Of a stretch of 64,000 nt of DNA, positions 22,705-37,626 are shown piece after piece; position 1 is the stretch's first letter; each line of letters starts with the position of its first letter. Source of the DNA: Rotaria socialis. Taxonomy: Eukaryota; Rotifera; Eurotatoria; Philodinida; Philodinidae. Location of the stretch: contig CAJNYU010004459.1 of NCBI GenBank assembly GCA_905331475.1, positions 17,091 to 81,090 on the forward strand. The letters run 5' to 3'. The notes under the pieces are model-generated. The model did not search any database, was not told the DNA's origin, and worked only from the letters and a program-made list of their open reading frames with translations. A program made the translations under genes and the position numbers.

Positions 22705-24506
22705 GATCTTAAACTAAATATATTCACAATAGTTGTCTTTCAGTTAGAAAAAAAAGTCAGCTGTTATATGATGACTGTTGACAAATGAAATCATTCGTTT
22801 GTTCTATCTACCAGTCAGCTTTTTTTCTATTAATAGTTGTTTTGTGTGGTCGACGCAATGAGTCGCTAAAATATGTGAACACAATAAAAAATATTTTTTT
22901 AAAACCGAATATTTATCTTTTCTGACTGTATGCAATGAACAAGTTAATGTGACGCCATCTTTTATTTGTCAATAAAATAGCTATACTCTTCTTTTTTGCA
23001 TTCAACTGATAATAACAGGCAGACCTCAGTTCCGTATCAATTTCAAACTAAATATAAAATGACTTCAGTATTTAAGCTAAGACGGTACACCCAAGTCAAT
23101 CCGTCTCACACATGATAGAGAATGTATATGTCGCATTGTTGACATTTTGATTTATTCTTTACAATATATATATATATATATGTTTAATTCGAAACACCTA
23201 CACAACGAACCGCATCATTGGCAGTGAATCAAGTAGCAAAAGAAACCAAAAACGAGAGAATACGATCGATGTGATACAAAAAAGTGTTTGTCTCTGTACG
23301 ATTAACTTAATCGTTGGATTCTCATTTTACGGAGATGTTTATTTTATTCGTAAAGAACGCAAAATCTACGATTTGTTTTACTATCAATTTTAGCTTTTGA
23401 TTATTGGATAATAAAGAGAGAACTTTATGACCTTTATTTATTTGATATAAATAAAACATTCCTTTTTTTTTCTTCTTGTGATTTACACTACTGAATCGAA
23501 TATTTCTTTTTCATCAAAGTATCTTTATGTCATGTTGTAAAATCAAATAAAACCTAACAACAGAGTCGTCGGCTATATGCACTTAGTCATATTCGATTTG
23601 CTCACGTTCTATTTAATTGAATGGACGACAGGAAAACTCAATGTGTGAGTATTTGCCAAGAAAAAGACAAGCGTAGAAATTTATCAACATGCACATTTAC
23701 AAATGTTTCCGTTCAAAAAAAGCAACAGCTTTACCTATTATCAATAAATAAGCATCGCTGTCTTTTGTTTTAGTTTCGAAGGCTTTGTTTCTATTAAAAT
23801 GATTCTTATTGCACTTTCTGATGATTTCTCTTTTTGCTGCCAAGCATGTCGAGATCGATAAGAAGACCTTACCATTTTTCAACATACTCATATGCGCGCA
23901 TTCGCATTATCTGATTCATCATCTTCTTTCACCGTACTTCATTCTAAACACAAAAGCATGATTCAGTCAAAAAAAAGTGCTTGTAATCAAAAAAACCCTG
24001 CCATTTTCGACTTTCATTGCAGAGTAGAGATAAAAAAAAACGAAAAAGAAGAAAAAGAAAAATTGTTATAATAGGTGTTGTTGTTTTTTTTCTCGCTATT
24101 ATACTAACATCACATACAACATCAAATCTTTAGACGATAGCATTTAAAGCAAAATTAGATGAGTAGAAATCCTTATGTAATATTGTTTTTCATCCTAACA
24201 CCATTTGATCATTTAATATTCGTTATATTTTCATAAATTTATCAAGTACAGTTACAGTTTGAAAGATGATGCAATCGAAAGAGTGTTTTTCTGATAGTTT
24301 CTCTTGTCATAATGAGCATATCAACAACGTAGGACATAATCGTACAATAGACTTGTACGTTATCTTGCATCGACTTGAACCTATATTGCATTGCTTTCTC
24401 TCTATTCTTTCCATAGATAGAATTGATGAAAGTCAATGTATAGATAGATAACAACTAGATTTTTCTATTTTAGATGATCTTTTATTTTATTTAACAATAA
24501 ATCAAA
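22705..24506. promoter_or_regulatory. 1.8-kb divergent spacer between REXO1 and myosin II
   Basis: No coding signal; the small reading frames are AT-rich noise. It should contain the REXO1 promoter and the myosin promoter/5' UTR. It carries a TA microsatellite near 23167-23182. An acceptor-like CTATTTTAG lies about 33 bases before the myosin ATG. Confidence 0.4.
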
Positions 24507-27500
24507 ATGCCTGCACCTCCAAATAATACAAACAGATCGGTTGGTAATGCAATGGATAATAATTATGATCTACCTGATATGAAATATTTACGTCCCACCG
24601 ATTCCAATCCAAGAGATACGATAGCCGATGCAAAAATAGCCAATGAATGGGCAGCAAAAAAACTTGTTTGGATACCCGATGAACAAGAAGGCTTTATATA
24701 TGGTCAAATACGTCAAGAGCAACCTGACGGTCAATTAACAGTTGATTTAGAAACTGGTAAACGTGTCCTTATACATAAAGATGATACACAACGTGTTAAT
24801 CCTCCAAAATTTAGTAAAGTGGAAGATATGTCGGAATTAACTTGTTTAAATGATGCATCTGTATTGTTTAATTTAAAAGAGCGTTATTATTCCGGATTGA
24901 TTTATACATATTCCGGTTTATTTTGTGTCGTTATTAATCCGTATAGACGTTTACCAATTTATTCTGAAAATGTTATTGAAATGTATAAAGGAAAAAAACG
25001 TGAACAAATGCCACCACATATATTTGCCATTGCCAGTGATGCGTATCGTTTAATGTTACAAAATCGCGAAGATCAATCGATTTTATGCACGTATGTTAAT
25101 ATCAATAAGATTTCTGTTATTTCCATAGCTTTTGTTTTCCAGCGGTGAATCTGGTGCTGGTAAAACTGAGAATACAAAAAAAGTAATTCAATATTTAGCT
25201 TATATTGCGGCGGCACCACGAAGTTCCCAACGATCATCAGGCAGTGGTGTTAATCAATATCAGGTAAATTTCAAGGGCATCCTATCAATTGTTTTCTTGT
25301 TAATAGCTTTGATAAGAAATCTTGTTTGGTTTTTAGCAACAAGGTACAAAAATCACTGATGTATGCGTATGTAGACAGCAAAGAGAAATTTTTGTTTAAT
25401 TTTTTAAAGTTTTAACATTTTTAGGGCGAACTTGAAGCTCAACTTCTTCAAGCTAATCCAATTCTTGAGGGTATTGGAAAGAATGCATTGAAAATGAGAA
25501 TTTATTTTTTTTTGTTTATTAAGCTTTTGGTAATGCTAAAACGGTTAAAAATGATAATTCGTCTCGTTTTGGTAAATTTATTCGTATTAATTTTGATACA
25601 TCGGGTTTCATTGCTGGTGCATCCATTGAAACATATCTATTAGAAAAATCACGTACTATTCGTCAAGCTAAAAATGAACGAACATTTCATATATTTTATC
25701 AATTCTTACGCAGTGCTGATACACGAATGATCAGCGATTATTTACTAGAAGATTTTACTCGCTATCGATATTTAACAAATGGTAATCTAACAGTATCGGG
25801 TATAAATGATGCCGAAGAATTTCAAAATACGATTAAAGCTATGCAAATCATGAACATATCCAGTGATGAATTGAATGCGATATTTCGTACAATATCAGCT
25901 GTTTTACAAATGGGTAATATGCAATTTAAACAAGAACGTGATACCGATCAAGCAGCATTACCAGATAATACAGTAGCACAGAAAATTTGTCATCTATTAG
26001 GAATATCGGTGACGGATTTTGTACGATCGTTTTTAAAACCGAAACTTAATGTTGGACGAGATTTTGTAACGAAAGCACAAACAAAAGCTCAAGTAAGAGT
26101 TAGAATTACTTAGTAAATTTCATAGCAAGAGAATTTTTCTCTAGGTTGATTTTGCCGTCGAAGCACTTTCGAAAGCGATCTATGAGCGAATGTTCAAATG
26201 GATTGTAACACGCATAAATAAATCTCTTGATCGAAGTAAACGGCAGGGCTCGTCGTTCATTGGAATTCTTGATATAGCTGGTTTTGAAATTTTTCAATTA
26301 AATTCTTTTGAACAATTATGTATTAATTATACAAATGAAAAGCTACAACAATTATTTAATCATACAATGTTTGTTCTCGAACAAGAAGAATATCGACGAG
26401 AGAATATTGATTGGGCATTTATCGATTTCGGTCTTGATCTTCAGCCAACAATTGATCTTATTGAAAAAGTAAATTAAAACTCAAACTATTAGCATTCAAT
26501 TTTCCGAAGAAAACTGGAAACAGATATTTTCCGCAACTTTGCATATCTGAAACAAAAGAGGATTCGTTTTCTTCTATTGATTTATTATCTAGTCATCAGT
26601 AAATTTTATGTTCATATAACATCTATAGTTAAAATTTGTTTTATTTATAGCAAATGGGTATTTTAAGTTTACTAGATGAAGAATGTTGGTTTCCGAAGGC
26701 AACTGATCGAACCTATTTGGAAAAAATAATAAATACTCATGGTCAACATCCGAAATTCGGTTGAGTATTGTGTATTGTGTAATTTAAAATCTATGTTTGG
26801 GTCTGTCTAGGAAAACCAAATTATAAAGCTCCATCTGATTTCAGCATAATTCATTATGCTGGTAAAGTTGATTATTCGACTGATCAATGGTTAATGAAAA
26901 ATATGGATCCATTGAATGATAACGTTGTTGCACTTTTACAAGCATCAAACGATCAGTTTACACGTGAAATATGGAAAGATGGTAAGTAATGAATTGTTTA
27001 TTTTGAAGGCAATAGAAACTCATTTTATATTAAGCTACTGTTTGGGAAATGAGGCCCCATCTTTTTCTTCGAAACTTTTCTTTCATACCTGATTATTGTG
27101 AGTTAAGCATGAAGAAGATTGAAGTGTAGCATTGTTTATTTTTTTAAGCCGCATAAAATAATTTTTTATTTCTTGTTTATTACTGTTTAGCGGAAATTGT
27201 TGGTTTAGCAGTAACAGATCAAAATGATGTAACACTAAATTTGAAATCAACTATTAAAAAAGGCATGTTTAGAACAGTTGGTCAACTTTATAAAGAACAA
27301 TTAACAAAATTAATGTTTACATTAAGAAATACGAATCCAAATTTCGTTCGCTGTATTATACCAAATCACGAGAAGAAAGTCAGTAGAAATGAATACGAGA
27401 AAACCTTAGGAATACTTCATATTGCTGTTTATATAGCCTGGTACTATTCATTCACCACTCGTACTTGATCAATTAAGATGTAACGGGGTACTTGAAGGTA

Positions 27501-30500
27501 TTCGTATCTGTAGAAATGGCTTTCCAAATCGAATCCTATTTCAAGAATTTCGTCAGCGGTAAGAATCCATTTCAATATCTTCTACCTTTTTCCTAATTAT
27601 TGCATTGAAATTCGTTCGTTTTTAGTTACGAAATTCTTTGTCCAAATGCCATACCGAGAGAATTCATGGATGGTAAAGCTGCAGCAAAACGAATGGTTAA
27701 ATTATTTCGAAACAAAATTGAATCGCAATGCAACCAGTTTTTTTGTTTAGATTCAAGATCTTGAACTAGATGAAAATCTTTATCGAATCGGTCTTACGAA
27801 AGTCTTCTTTCGATCAGGTGTTCTTGGTCATTTAGAAGAAGAACGTGATCTTAAATTAACCGACATAATGACACAACTTCAAACATTATGTCGTGGTGCT
27901 CTTGCTCGAAAGTAAATTATTCTAATAGATCGTTTGTTATTTCTAAATGATTTATTTTAAAGAAATTATCAACGACGTATTCAACAACTAAATGCTATTC
28001 GTGTTATTCAACGTAATGGTCGTGCTCTATTGAAAATTCGTAATTGGAAATGGTGGCGTTTATTTACAAAAATAAAACCATTATTACAAGTAACAAGACA
28101 AGAAGAAGAATTGAAACAAAAACAAGAAGAAATGAATCGATTAAAAACAGAAATGGCATCACGTGTAATACAAGCACAAGAAATGGAAGAAAAACTACAA
28201 TTAGTTCAACAGGAGCGAAGTGTTCTTAATGATCGTCTTATACATTTCAATGAAGTTTTAGGAGAATACGAAGAGGTAAATAATGAGTTGAAAGTCAACT
28301 CTTTTAATTAATCATTTTTGTTTTGTTTTATAAAGAAATCACATCGAATGCAAAAACGAAACGATGAACTTGAGAGTATTTTACAAGACATGGAGCAACG
28401 TTTACAAGAAGCGGCTGATCAATTGAATACATCAAATAAAGATCAACGAGAATACAACCAGCATTTACGAGACACAACTAAGCGGTGAATAATTACGATT
28501 ATGCTACGAAAAAAAAGCAAACTTTATTAAAAATATGTTTAGCCTTGAAGATGAAGAACAAAATCGACAAAAATTACAACTTGAACGTATGCAGTCAGAA
28601 GGAAAAATAAAAAATCTTGAAAATCTTGTTGCTACTCTACAAAATGAACTTTTGAAAGTAAACATTTTGATTTAATTTTTGACACAAAAAGCTAAACGAG
28701 TTTATTTAGGGACAAAAAGAACATACTGTTCTTTATGATAAATTTCAAGATATTGTTGTTGACCGGCAGAAGGAAGAAGAAAAATTAAAAAATCTTCTCA
28801 AAATTAAAACTAAATTAGAAAGTCAAAGTAATGATCTTCAACAACGATTCGATCGTGAAGCTGAGGTAGGCTATTTTCTTTTCAAACTAGTCAAAGATGT
28901 TCTCTATCCAATGAAATACTTTCCATCTGGTAGAATATTCAATCGCTGAGTACTATTCATTTGTAAACGCCTTGATATATCTATTCTATTGTTCCCTAAT
29001 CTTTTATCAATGAGCGTGTTACCCAAAGAACTCGGCAAGGCATTTACGGGGAATCGAATCGATTGTAAGTAGAGAAGCATAAAGAAGATTATGACTCCAT
29101 TGATATGATCTTAACGGTTGAGGTCAACCCATATTTCTTAATGAATAATTCATTGATATCTTCTCAGCATATGGCTTTGTATATAGACTACTATTTGTAC
29201 CGACGCATAGATTCCCTGGTATTGAGGTAGACATATACACATCAATCTAACATACAGGATTTTCTACGCACAGATTGACTTGAATTCTTATTTCTTGTAT
29301 AGGTACTATCTTAACCGTGAGAGATTTCAAGTTACAAATCATATTTTCATGAATAATTAACGCCATAATCTCAGCATACGTTTGTTTGTCAAAGTAATTT
29401 TCTATTTTCAGCTTCGTCAAAAACGTGACCGTGATATTCGTGAACTTGAAATTGAAAATCAAGAACTTCGTGGTCAACTACAAGACTTAAAACAATCTAT
29501 AAAAGATCTCGACACACAATTAAAACGACGCAATGAAGATTTAAATAAGGTTATAACAACGGCCGAAAGTGACGCTGCAACAAAAGCAAACTTTCAAAAG
29601 CAAATACGCGATTGTCAAAGTGAACTTGATACTTTACAAGCTAATTTTGCAAGTGAAAGAGAAATACGCAAAAGTTTAGAATCTGAAAAACGTTCATTGA
29701 TGGAAGAAAATAATTCGCTACGCAATGAAATATTCGATTCAACAGATGTCAGTCAAGAAATACTTGAACGAGAAAAAAAACTTCAAGAAGATTTATCATC
29801 AATGAAAAATGAATTGTATCAAACACGAAAAAATCACGAAGAAAAGATTGCCGATCTACGTTCAAAACATTCGAAAGAACTCGAAGAATTAACCAAAACA
29901 TTAGAAAATACGAAAAAACAATTGCAAGCATCTACGAAAGATCTGCAACCATTGAAAAATGAAATTAAAGATCGCGAAAATGAAGTTAAAAATTTAAGTG
30001 TTTCAAAACAAGACATCGAAAGAAAACGACGACAATTGGAAACACAAACTCAAGATCTTCAACATAAATATAGTGAAAGCGAAAGAATTAAAACTGAACT
30101 TCTAGATAAATTACAAGGTTATCAACTGAATATTGAATCTTTAAATGCAGCCTATATTGAAGTTGAGCAACGCTTACAAAACAATGAACGTACTATAAAC
30201 AGTCTCAAACAAGATAATCAAGATTTACAAGACAGTTTTCAAGATGAAAATCGTCAAAAAATGAACGCTCTATCTAAACTTCGTCAAATCGAAGATTCAA
30301 TGAATGAACTGAAAGAACATCTAGATGATGAAGAAGAAGAAAATCGTAAAATAAAAGCAAAAGCAATTCAATTAACACAAGAAAATAATGAATTACGTCG
30401 CGCAGCAGAACAAATTGAACATACAGAAGAACTTCGTCGACAATTTCAACGTGAAAAAGATGCTTTAGTTGATGACCTTGACAATGAAAAAATACTAAAT

Positions 30501-33500
30501 TTGAAACTAACAAAATCCAATCAAAAACTTACAAATGATATTACTGATCTTAATGTTGAATTAGAACGTTATAATACTATGATACAAAATGTTGATAAAA
30601 CGAAACGTTCGTTTGAAAAACGTATTCAAGATGAGAAAAAAATACAAGAAAAACTGCGTCAAGAACGTGATCAAAATGAAAAGGACTTTCGGGACAGTGA
30701 AACACAACGTTTAAATCTATCGAAAGAGCTCAACGAACGAAACTATGCTTATGAAGATTTAGAAAAGCGTTTCAAAAAATTACGTATCGACAGTGAAGCA
30801 AGTCAGAACACAGATGATGTTGGCAGATATATTCAAGAATTAGAAACTGTCAAACGAAATTACGGTAAGAAAACAAAATACGACGAGATGATTTCTCATT
30901 GGTACTTTACTCAAGTGATAAATCCTTCTGTTTTTAGAATTGATGTTTGACGACCAGAAACATCAAATAACCGAACTTGAAGATGAGCTGCAAACGTCTG
31001 AAGATGCTCGTTTACGACTTGAAGTAAATATCGGCGCGTTGAAACAATCCATGGAGAAAGTAACACTGGATTGTAATAATGAAATTGATAATATTAAACG
31101 TTCAACAAATCAACGATTAAAAGACTATGAATCCGACGTTCAAGAAGAACAAAAATCAAAACAACAAATAATTCAACAGCGTAAAAAACTTGAAACGGAT
31201 CTTCAAAATGCGTATCAGCAAATCGAAGAAGCAAATAGGTCAAAAGAAGAAACCATGCGTAATAGTCGACGTTTACAAGTAAAGCAAATGTTAGTCTTAA
31301 TATGAAAATTATTCGATTGAATTTAGATTCAAATTCGCGATTTAACACGCCAATTAGAAGAATCTAAGCCTCTAGATACTGTATCAAATCAGGCCGTTAA
31401 AGAATGGCAAACAAAATTAAAAGCATACGAACAAGCTATTGAACAATTATCAGAAGATAAAGATAATCTTGAACGGCAATTTCGTCAAATTCAAACAGAA
31501 CGTGATGAACTTCATGAAGAAATTTTGAATATTGGCCGAGATTGGTAGATTTTTCTTGATCCAGTGTTTTTTTGTGTTTTCGAAAACTTCTCTCTTGCTA
31601 TTTAGCAATACTCTTATCGATGAGAAACGTCGATTGGAATTACGTATCAATGAACTTGAAGGAGAATTCGAAGAAGAACAAATCAATTCAGAAATGAATA
31701 ATGAAAAATTAAAAAGATTCGCCACGAACTATGAACAAGCTATGCTCGAATGCAATGCCGAGAAAGAGAAAAATACACAGCTTGAAGTAAATATTTCATA
31801 ATAAGAAAATGTTAAACTAGAGTGTTTCGTAAATAGATGATGCGTAGCAATTTTGAACGTCAAATTCGAGATTTACGTGAAAAACTTGAGACTTATGATG
31901 GATCTACAATCGAACAAGCAAAAGCAAAAGTGGCTGGATATGAAGTTAAGATTCATGCGTATGAAGAACAACTTGATAATGAAGTTCGGTATGTTATTTA
32001 AAATCGTTGAAAGAAAAAGAAAACGATGACATTGATTTACTTTCGATATTTCAGAGAAAGACAAAAAGCGTCTCGAAATCTACGCTTACTTGAAAAACGA
32101 CTACGTGAAGCATCGGCTATTGCCGAAGAAACACAAAAAACCGGAAATTATTATAAAGAAGAAGTAAGTAAAATTAATTTTGGCAATGAATTTTATTCTT
32201 TCTTTCTTTTTCGAGTTTGAAAAAGCTGATGTGCGTCTACGTAAAATGAAACGTACAGTAGACGAATTACAAGAAGATTTATCACAAACAAAACAACGTT
32301 TGCGTAAAGCTCAACGAGAAAAAGATGAAATTGAAGAAACGTCATATTCAAGAAGTCGGTAAGCAACTAATCTATAGATATTGATTAATTTTAATCTAGC
32401 TCTAATTCAATATTTAAATATATATATATATATATATATATACTTTTTCTCTTCATGAACTAACATTCTATCAGAAGAGCATCGTCTATAGCTGATTCAT
32501 TAACGCATCGAGGTTCTACCATCATGAGCATTGATGAAAGTGTTGAGGTATTCTACATAACATCACTTGTTTTGCTTTGTCACTGCTGTCTCCTTTGATA
32601 AATGTACACCATTTCTCTTGCATTATTATATTCATATTTTCATGAATAATAATATTTGTTGATTACCCTAAAAGCATGTTGAATAATTTATTCTTTATAT
32701 ATACATCGAGAACTTCCTCGTAATGATAAATCGGTTTTGAATGGGAAAATAATATTTTAATTGAACGCCACTATTTAGTTAACCTCGAGAACAACAGGAT
32801 AAAAGAAAGGAATTTTCAATTTTGATTTTGTGACTTTGTATATAAACAAATCGTAATGAGGGAAGTTTTTTTCTATGAATATTTTAGCGCTTATCATCAT
32901 TCCTATTCGAACACATAGCTATGACAAAAATATGCTTTTGTAAAAGACTGCTGCTCGCTAAGAATTTTCTTTACCTAAATCTCTACACTAATAAACTAAA
33001 AGCTCTAATTGCCTTCAAGTTGTTTATAATTTATCTGATGAATAAAATCTACCGGCTTTTCCCTAGTCTATTAGATATCGCGCCTACATGTCACAGAGGC
33101 TCACAAACATTTTAATTTTCCTATAAATTTGTTTTCCACCAGAGATTTCCGGTGACGACAAGTTACCTTCAGACCACTTGATATTTGAAGCAGTAGTATA
33201 GGCTTGTCAACAGCATACTTTGTACTCGACTAGAGCAATAAGCTAAAGTCACCATAACTCAAAAATTACATAATAAATGAATTTATTTAAAGCTCTGCAT
33301 GCTTATTTATTCAATTGACTCTATTCAATATATATATATATATATATTTCATCATTTTTAGCCCAACGACAACACTTAATTCTCCTGCTCTGTTCAAGAA
33401 AAAATCTTTACCAACAACAAAAACTTATCCCGAAGTGTTCGATGATGATTTAACATCTGAATCAGCGAATGAAAGTTCAACAGAGACTCCTGATAGCGGC

Positions 33501-33554
33501 AATAATACTTTAAGAAATAGTGCAGCTGAAAGTTTCAACAACAGAAATTCGTAG
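24507..33554 (+). CDS. Non-muscle myosin II heavy chain
   Basis: Twenty-three exons close in phase: 24507-25090, 25143-25263, 25425-25470, 25524-26092, 26145-26468, 26651-26759, 26811-26981, 27191-27378, 27437-27558, 27626-27695, 27751-27911, 27963-28275, 28336-28484, 28543-28657, 28710-28865, 29412-30864, 30938-31278, 31327-31544, 31606-31786, 31837-31988, 32055-32163, 32216-32358 and 32475-32547 (1,956 codons). A last exon follows from 33362. Motor motifs: P-loop GESGAGKT at 196-203, switch I NDNSSRFG, switch II DIAGFE at 483-488, [14 protein letters not shown] (SH helices), the converter and an IQ segment (LCRGALARK..). A long heptad coiled-coil tail follows to [10 protein letters not shown]. 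In the phase of exon 23 the last exon stops after PNDNT (33379, 1,961 aa, the usual length). A longer Ser/Glu-rich frame to 33554 needs an extra exon or another phase. Confidence 0.93.
32414..32443. repeat. TA microsatellite in myosin intron
   Basis: A run of alternating T and A in the intron between exons 22 and 23. A second run lies near 33329-33348, in the long intron before the last exon. Confidence 0.7.
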
Positions 33555-34054
33555 GGGAAAAGCTAGCATTATATTCCCATTCATTTTATATTATGTGTGC
33601 GTTTGCATATTGTTTCCTTTTCGTTTTTTTTTTATTTTGAAAATTTATATATAGTAGTGAAAATATTTTGCTCAGGGTTCGAGCTCTTTTGTTTCTCCTT
33701 AATATGGTGGTCTAGTTCAGTTTTCTCTGCTATATAAGATATTTCATAGTTAGGAAAGAAAGTTCAATAGGAACATTCCATCTATGTTCTATTTTTATTT
33801 AACATCATTCTTGTTTAGCAGATTTTCAGTCATATATCCTTGAGAAGCTTCTTTTTTCTTCTTTATTTTGGTTATATTATGGCTCGTAAAGTATCGATAG
33901 TTGCCTTTTTTTTCTCCTATTTTATTGTCTTTTTCATATAAAATATATTCTCTCTATATTCGTTGCTGTATAGATATATAAACGGAACTGTCATGGAAAA
34001 GTATATCCTTCCTAAAGCGATTCAATGCAAAACAAAATGACTCTTTTATTATTA
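33555..34054. other. Convergent 3' regions of myosin and the UNC-93-like gene
   Basis: T-rich sequence with no coding signal, presumably the two 3' UTRs facing each other. Confidence 0.4.
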
Positions 34055-36286
34055 TTATTCCTTTTCATGACAACAGCAATAGCATATAAGTATAAAAATG
34101 ACAACAAGTAATAGACAAATGAGATTGATAATGAAAAATGATAATTGGCATAAGAGTAATGTACAAGCATAAGCGATTATACGGCCCACAGAACGCATGG
34201 CAAGTGATTGAGCAAATTTAGATGACGAAGAAAATTTAGTAGCATTACATAGGCAATCTAGATATAGATAGATAGATATATATATATGATTATCATTGAT
34301 AGTAGTAGTAGTAGTTGAATTTCTTTCAAGTACTTACGAATGGCAATTGTTGTCCAAAGGCCAAGCACAATTCCGAAGAAAAAAAATGACATATGTTTCA
34401 TATTCAATGTTGATATTCCATGTAGACTCGATGTTCGAGTGTAATATAAAAATCCCATGGTTAAAAAATGTAAAAGTGTGGTAAATGATACAGAACTCTA
34501 AAGAAAACATTTTTTTTATTTCACATTAATTTTTCTTTCGTCTATTTTATTTACCATAATAGAAATGTGTTTAGTTACAAAAGCTAATATTGTACTGGAT
34601 ATCGTTCCACCTAATCCATAGATAATCATCATTTCCACTGTATGTCGAAGACCAAAAAGACATGTGACATCAAACTAATATAAATAAACACCATCAATGA
34701 TCATAATGGTTTCTTTCTTTTTGTTTCTTACTTTTGTAATATTACCAAAAAGATAACCTTCTTGAAAACCAATAAATAGTGCAAATAAATAATGACGATA
34801 ACGAACAAGTCTTTTCGATGATGTTGTTATATTCATTTGTGCACTTTCATTTGAATAATATAATATTGACATACGTCTACTCATACTTAATATTGACGTT
34901 GTCCATTCAGCACCAGCTTGTGGTAATAAACTAATTATTGTTAATATAAGTAGACTGACAAAAAATATATAACGTGACGGTTCATTTTGCCATTCTAGAA
35001 AGATCGAAGAAAAAACAAATTAACTAAATTAGTCCAATATGATTACAAATAAAAACGAATGTACCTTGTTTTTTCTCGTTCAAATGTAGCGTTAAACTAA
35101 CTATGGTTGGCGGTGGTGGTAGTCTTAGTATTTGATCATTTTCATCTTGTGAATCATTGAATTGTAAACATGGAATAACAAGACATGGCTGTGAACCAAT
35201 TAAAATATATTCACGTCGATATTGTTGAACTAGAATAATAGCAAATAGAAAAATGCCGCCAATAGTTAATGCTAAATGACATAGAGAATTGTAGATAAAT
35301 GCAAATATATTAAGTCGCATTGTTAAATTTTTAATGCTTTGAATAGGTAGTGACGTTGACAATTGTAATATATGATCGAAGGATTTTATTATCATACAAC
35401 TGTAACTAATCCCGCTTATGCCGGCACTCAAAAGTAATAAACGATAGTATGACTGAAAATATTGCATGACTACCCATGCACCAGTAAATATCGTTGCAAT
35501 AACAATTAATATCTGTGAAAAACGATCGTAGGCCAATACATTCGATATTGTCCAACGGTATCGAACTAGATGTATGCGTGATGCATGTGCAGCTAAAACA
35601 AACGCTCCAACTAAGGCACATAAATGAAATGTTAATAGCGATTGAAAACTAAGTTCATTCGAGTGTATAGATGTTTGTAAAACTTCAGTTGGAAAAAGAC
35701 TAGCAAGCGCGAACAGGGATGCAAACGATCGAATAATAACCATACGATAGATAGATATTTTCGACATGGATGATGTATTTGAACAATCATTACTATCGTC
35801 GACAGATTCAGGTTCAGCGATAGAACTTCGTGTCGATACTGGATTTGTTGATGGTAATGTTGTACGCGATTTGGAATGTGCTGGTCGAAGTGCATGTACG
35901 GGTGAACCGAGTAGAAATGTAGCATTTTCTAATAGACAATCACTATCAGGCGAACGAACGGCTGGTTGACTTATACTGCGTTGTAAATGATCATTTTTAC
36001 AATTTGCATATGTACCATGAGCGGCATAGAGCGATCGGGTTGTATGAACATGACCATTTATAGATGACCCTGAGGATGACGATGAAATCATCTGTATACG
36101 ATTATTCATATGGATATGATCATGTTTTGATGTGTTGATAGCAATTTGATAGCTATTACGACGCGGTTGAATGTCGTTCATAATCGATGAATAATATTGA
36201 CGATGGTATGGCGAACTTGAGAACCTTTGAATAAAATAACCGTCCGTATCTTTGTTCATATTGATTGTGGTTTCTAGATAGGGCAT
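34055..36286 (-). CDS. UNC-93-like multi-pass membrane protein
   Basis: Five exons close in phase: 36286-35065, 34994-34732, 34674-34555, 34497-34338 and 34257-34055 (655 aa). The first 180 residues are polar and Ser-rich, a cytosolic tail. About ten to eleven hydrophobic segments follow. The best family signature spans the exon 2/3 junction: FALFIGFQEGYLFGNITK joined to FDVTCLFGLRHTVEMMIIYG, which matches the UNC-93 pattern of TK..VTC.LG....G..MI..G. The C-terminus after NATKFSSSSKF is hydrophobic and ends in a Cys cluster. UNC-93 proteins regulate K2P channels or traffic Toll-like receptors; which applies here is unknown. An acceptor-like TCTAG lies just after the first ATG, so the Met at residue 10 may be the true start. 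Confidence 0.6.
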
Positions 36287-37626
36287 AAAGAAGAATAAGA
36301 AGAAGAAAAAACGAAATTGTTTTCTTTTCTAACACCAAAACTTCTCGTGACGATCGAAGCAGTTGAGTAATCCACTCAAGGAAACCTTGAGAAGGATTCT
36401 CTTTCTAATTTTTTTTCATGTCTCCTGTTATTCTTGAAACAATCTATGCATGCTGTTTTTCCTTTTTTTTGCTTCCATCTGTCGACTGCTCTAATGATTA
36501 TAAGCCCAAATCCAGATACACACAAAAAAAAAAGAAATAGAGTCATTCATATCGAGAATTTTTTATATTCTTAAGGATCTAAACATAGAAGAATCTTGCC
36601 ATTGACATAAATGAATGATCGTGCTGCATCCACTTTTCTTTTTCGTAATCAGTGTCTGTCAAATAGTCTTGTGAGATTAGCGTGTATGTAAATGACATGT
36701 TCACATTTACTTAACATGCAAAATTAATATATGGGTATAGAGACTTACCTAACATGCTTATAATCTGTGCTAGAGCAATGATGTTGAATCTTTGTATTTT
36801 TCTTCTTTTATCTGATTGATCCAATCTGAATGAAGATCCATCATCATCAATTCTGCTTTGTTAACAACATAACACAACCGACCGGATCGTCATGATCTGT
36901 TGTTAACAGAATCGATCATAGTAATGGCACATCTCTTTGCTGTTCTGTTTAGCTTTTTTCGTTCTAGTCGTCATCATCATCATCATCAACAGAGCCGACA
37001 TCATGTTCTCTGCTACTTTTTTTCCTTTTGTACTTAGGCGTTATAAATTGTAAAGAGAGGAAATAGCTCACTTGTTTAGCATTCTTTTTCTCACTCTATT
37101 TTCCTTTTCTATGTGTCTCTCTTTTTGCTGCATTGATAAACAAGACAGACAGAGAGAGAGAGAGAATTCAGTTTGCATTGAGTGGTACTAGTTGAGGGTC
37201 CGACCGTAGCGTACGAATGAAGTGAGTCTTCGTCAGTCGACTCGCATATTTGAAACAAAAGAATGAGTCGATTAGTGCTGACGGGCCAACCTCTTGATTG
37301 AAGAAATCTCCACTAACGTTAGCGGCATGCACGTTCATCACCAATTTCATTACTTCATCGTTCTTTCTCCGATCAATTCCACTTAGATTCTTTCGTGTCT
37401 CTTTTTTCTAGACATAACTTTGGCTTAACAGTTTAACAGATATATCTCGGGTTGTTTTTTTTTCCTTCTTCTTCTTCTTCTTCTTCTTCTTTTCTAGTTC
37501 ATTCTCTCAGAAATATTGAATTTTTGATGACTTTGTCCTCATATATTTTATTCCATTTTCCGCACCGTCTGATATGCAATTGAATCGGAAATACGATTTT
37601 CTGAACACGTACGAAAATTTTATCAA
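36287..37626. other. Spacer between the UNC-93-like and GH43-like genes, with simple repeats
   Basis: No gene recognised. It contains a TCA-type repeat near 36970-36990, an AG repeat at about 37150-37163 and a TTC microsatellite at about 37467-37490. It should include the upstream region of the UNC-93-like gene. Confidence 0.4.

Noticed and set aside
24242-24454. Overlapping frames on both strands upstream of myosin
   Set aside because: Mutually overlapping, no domain, located in the presumed promoter/5' UTR.
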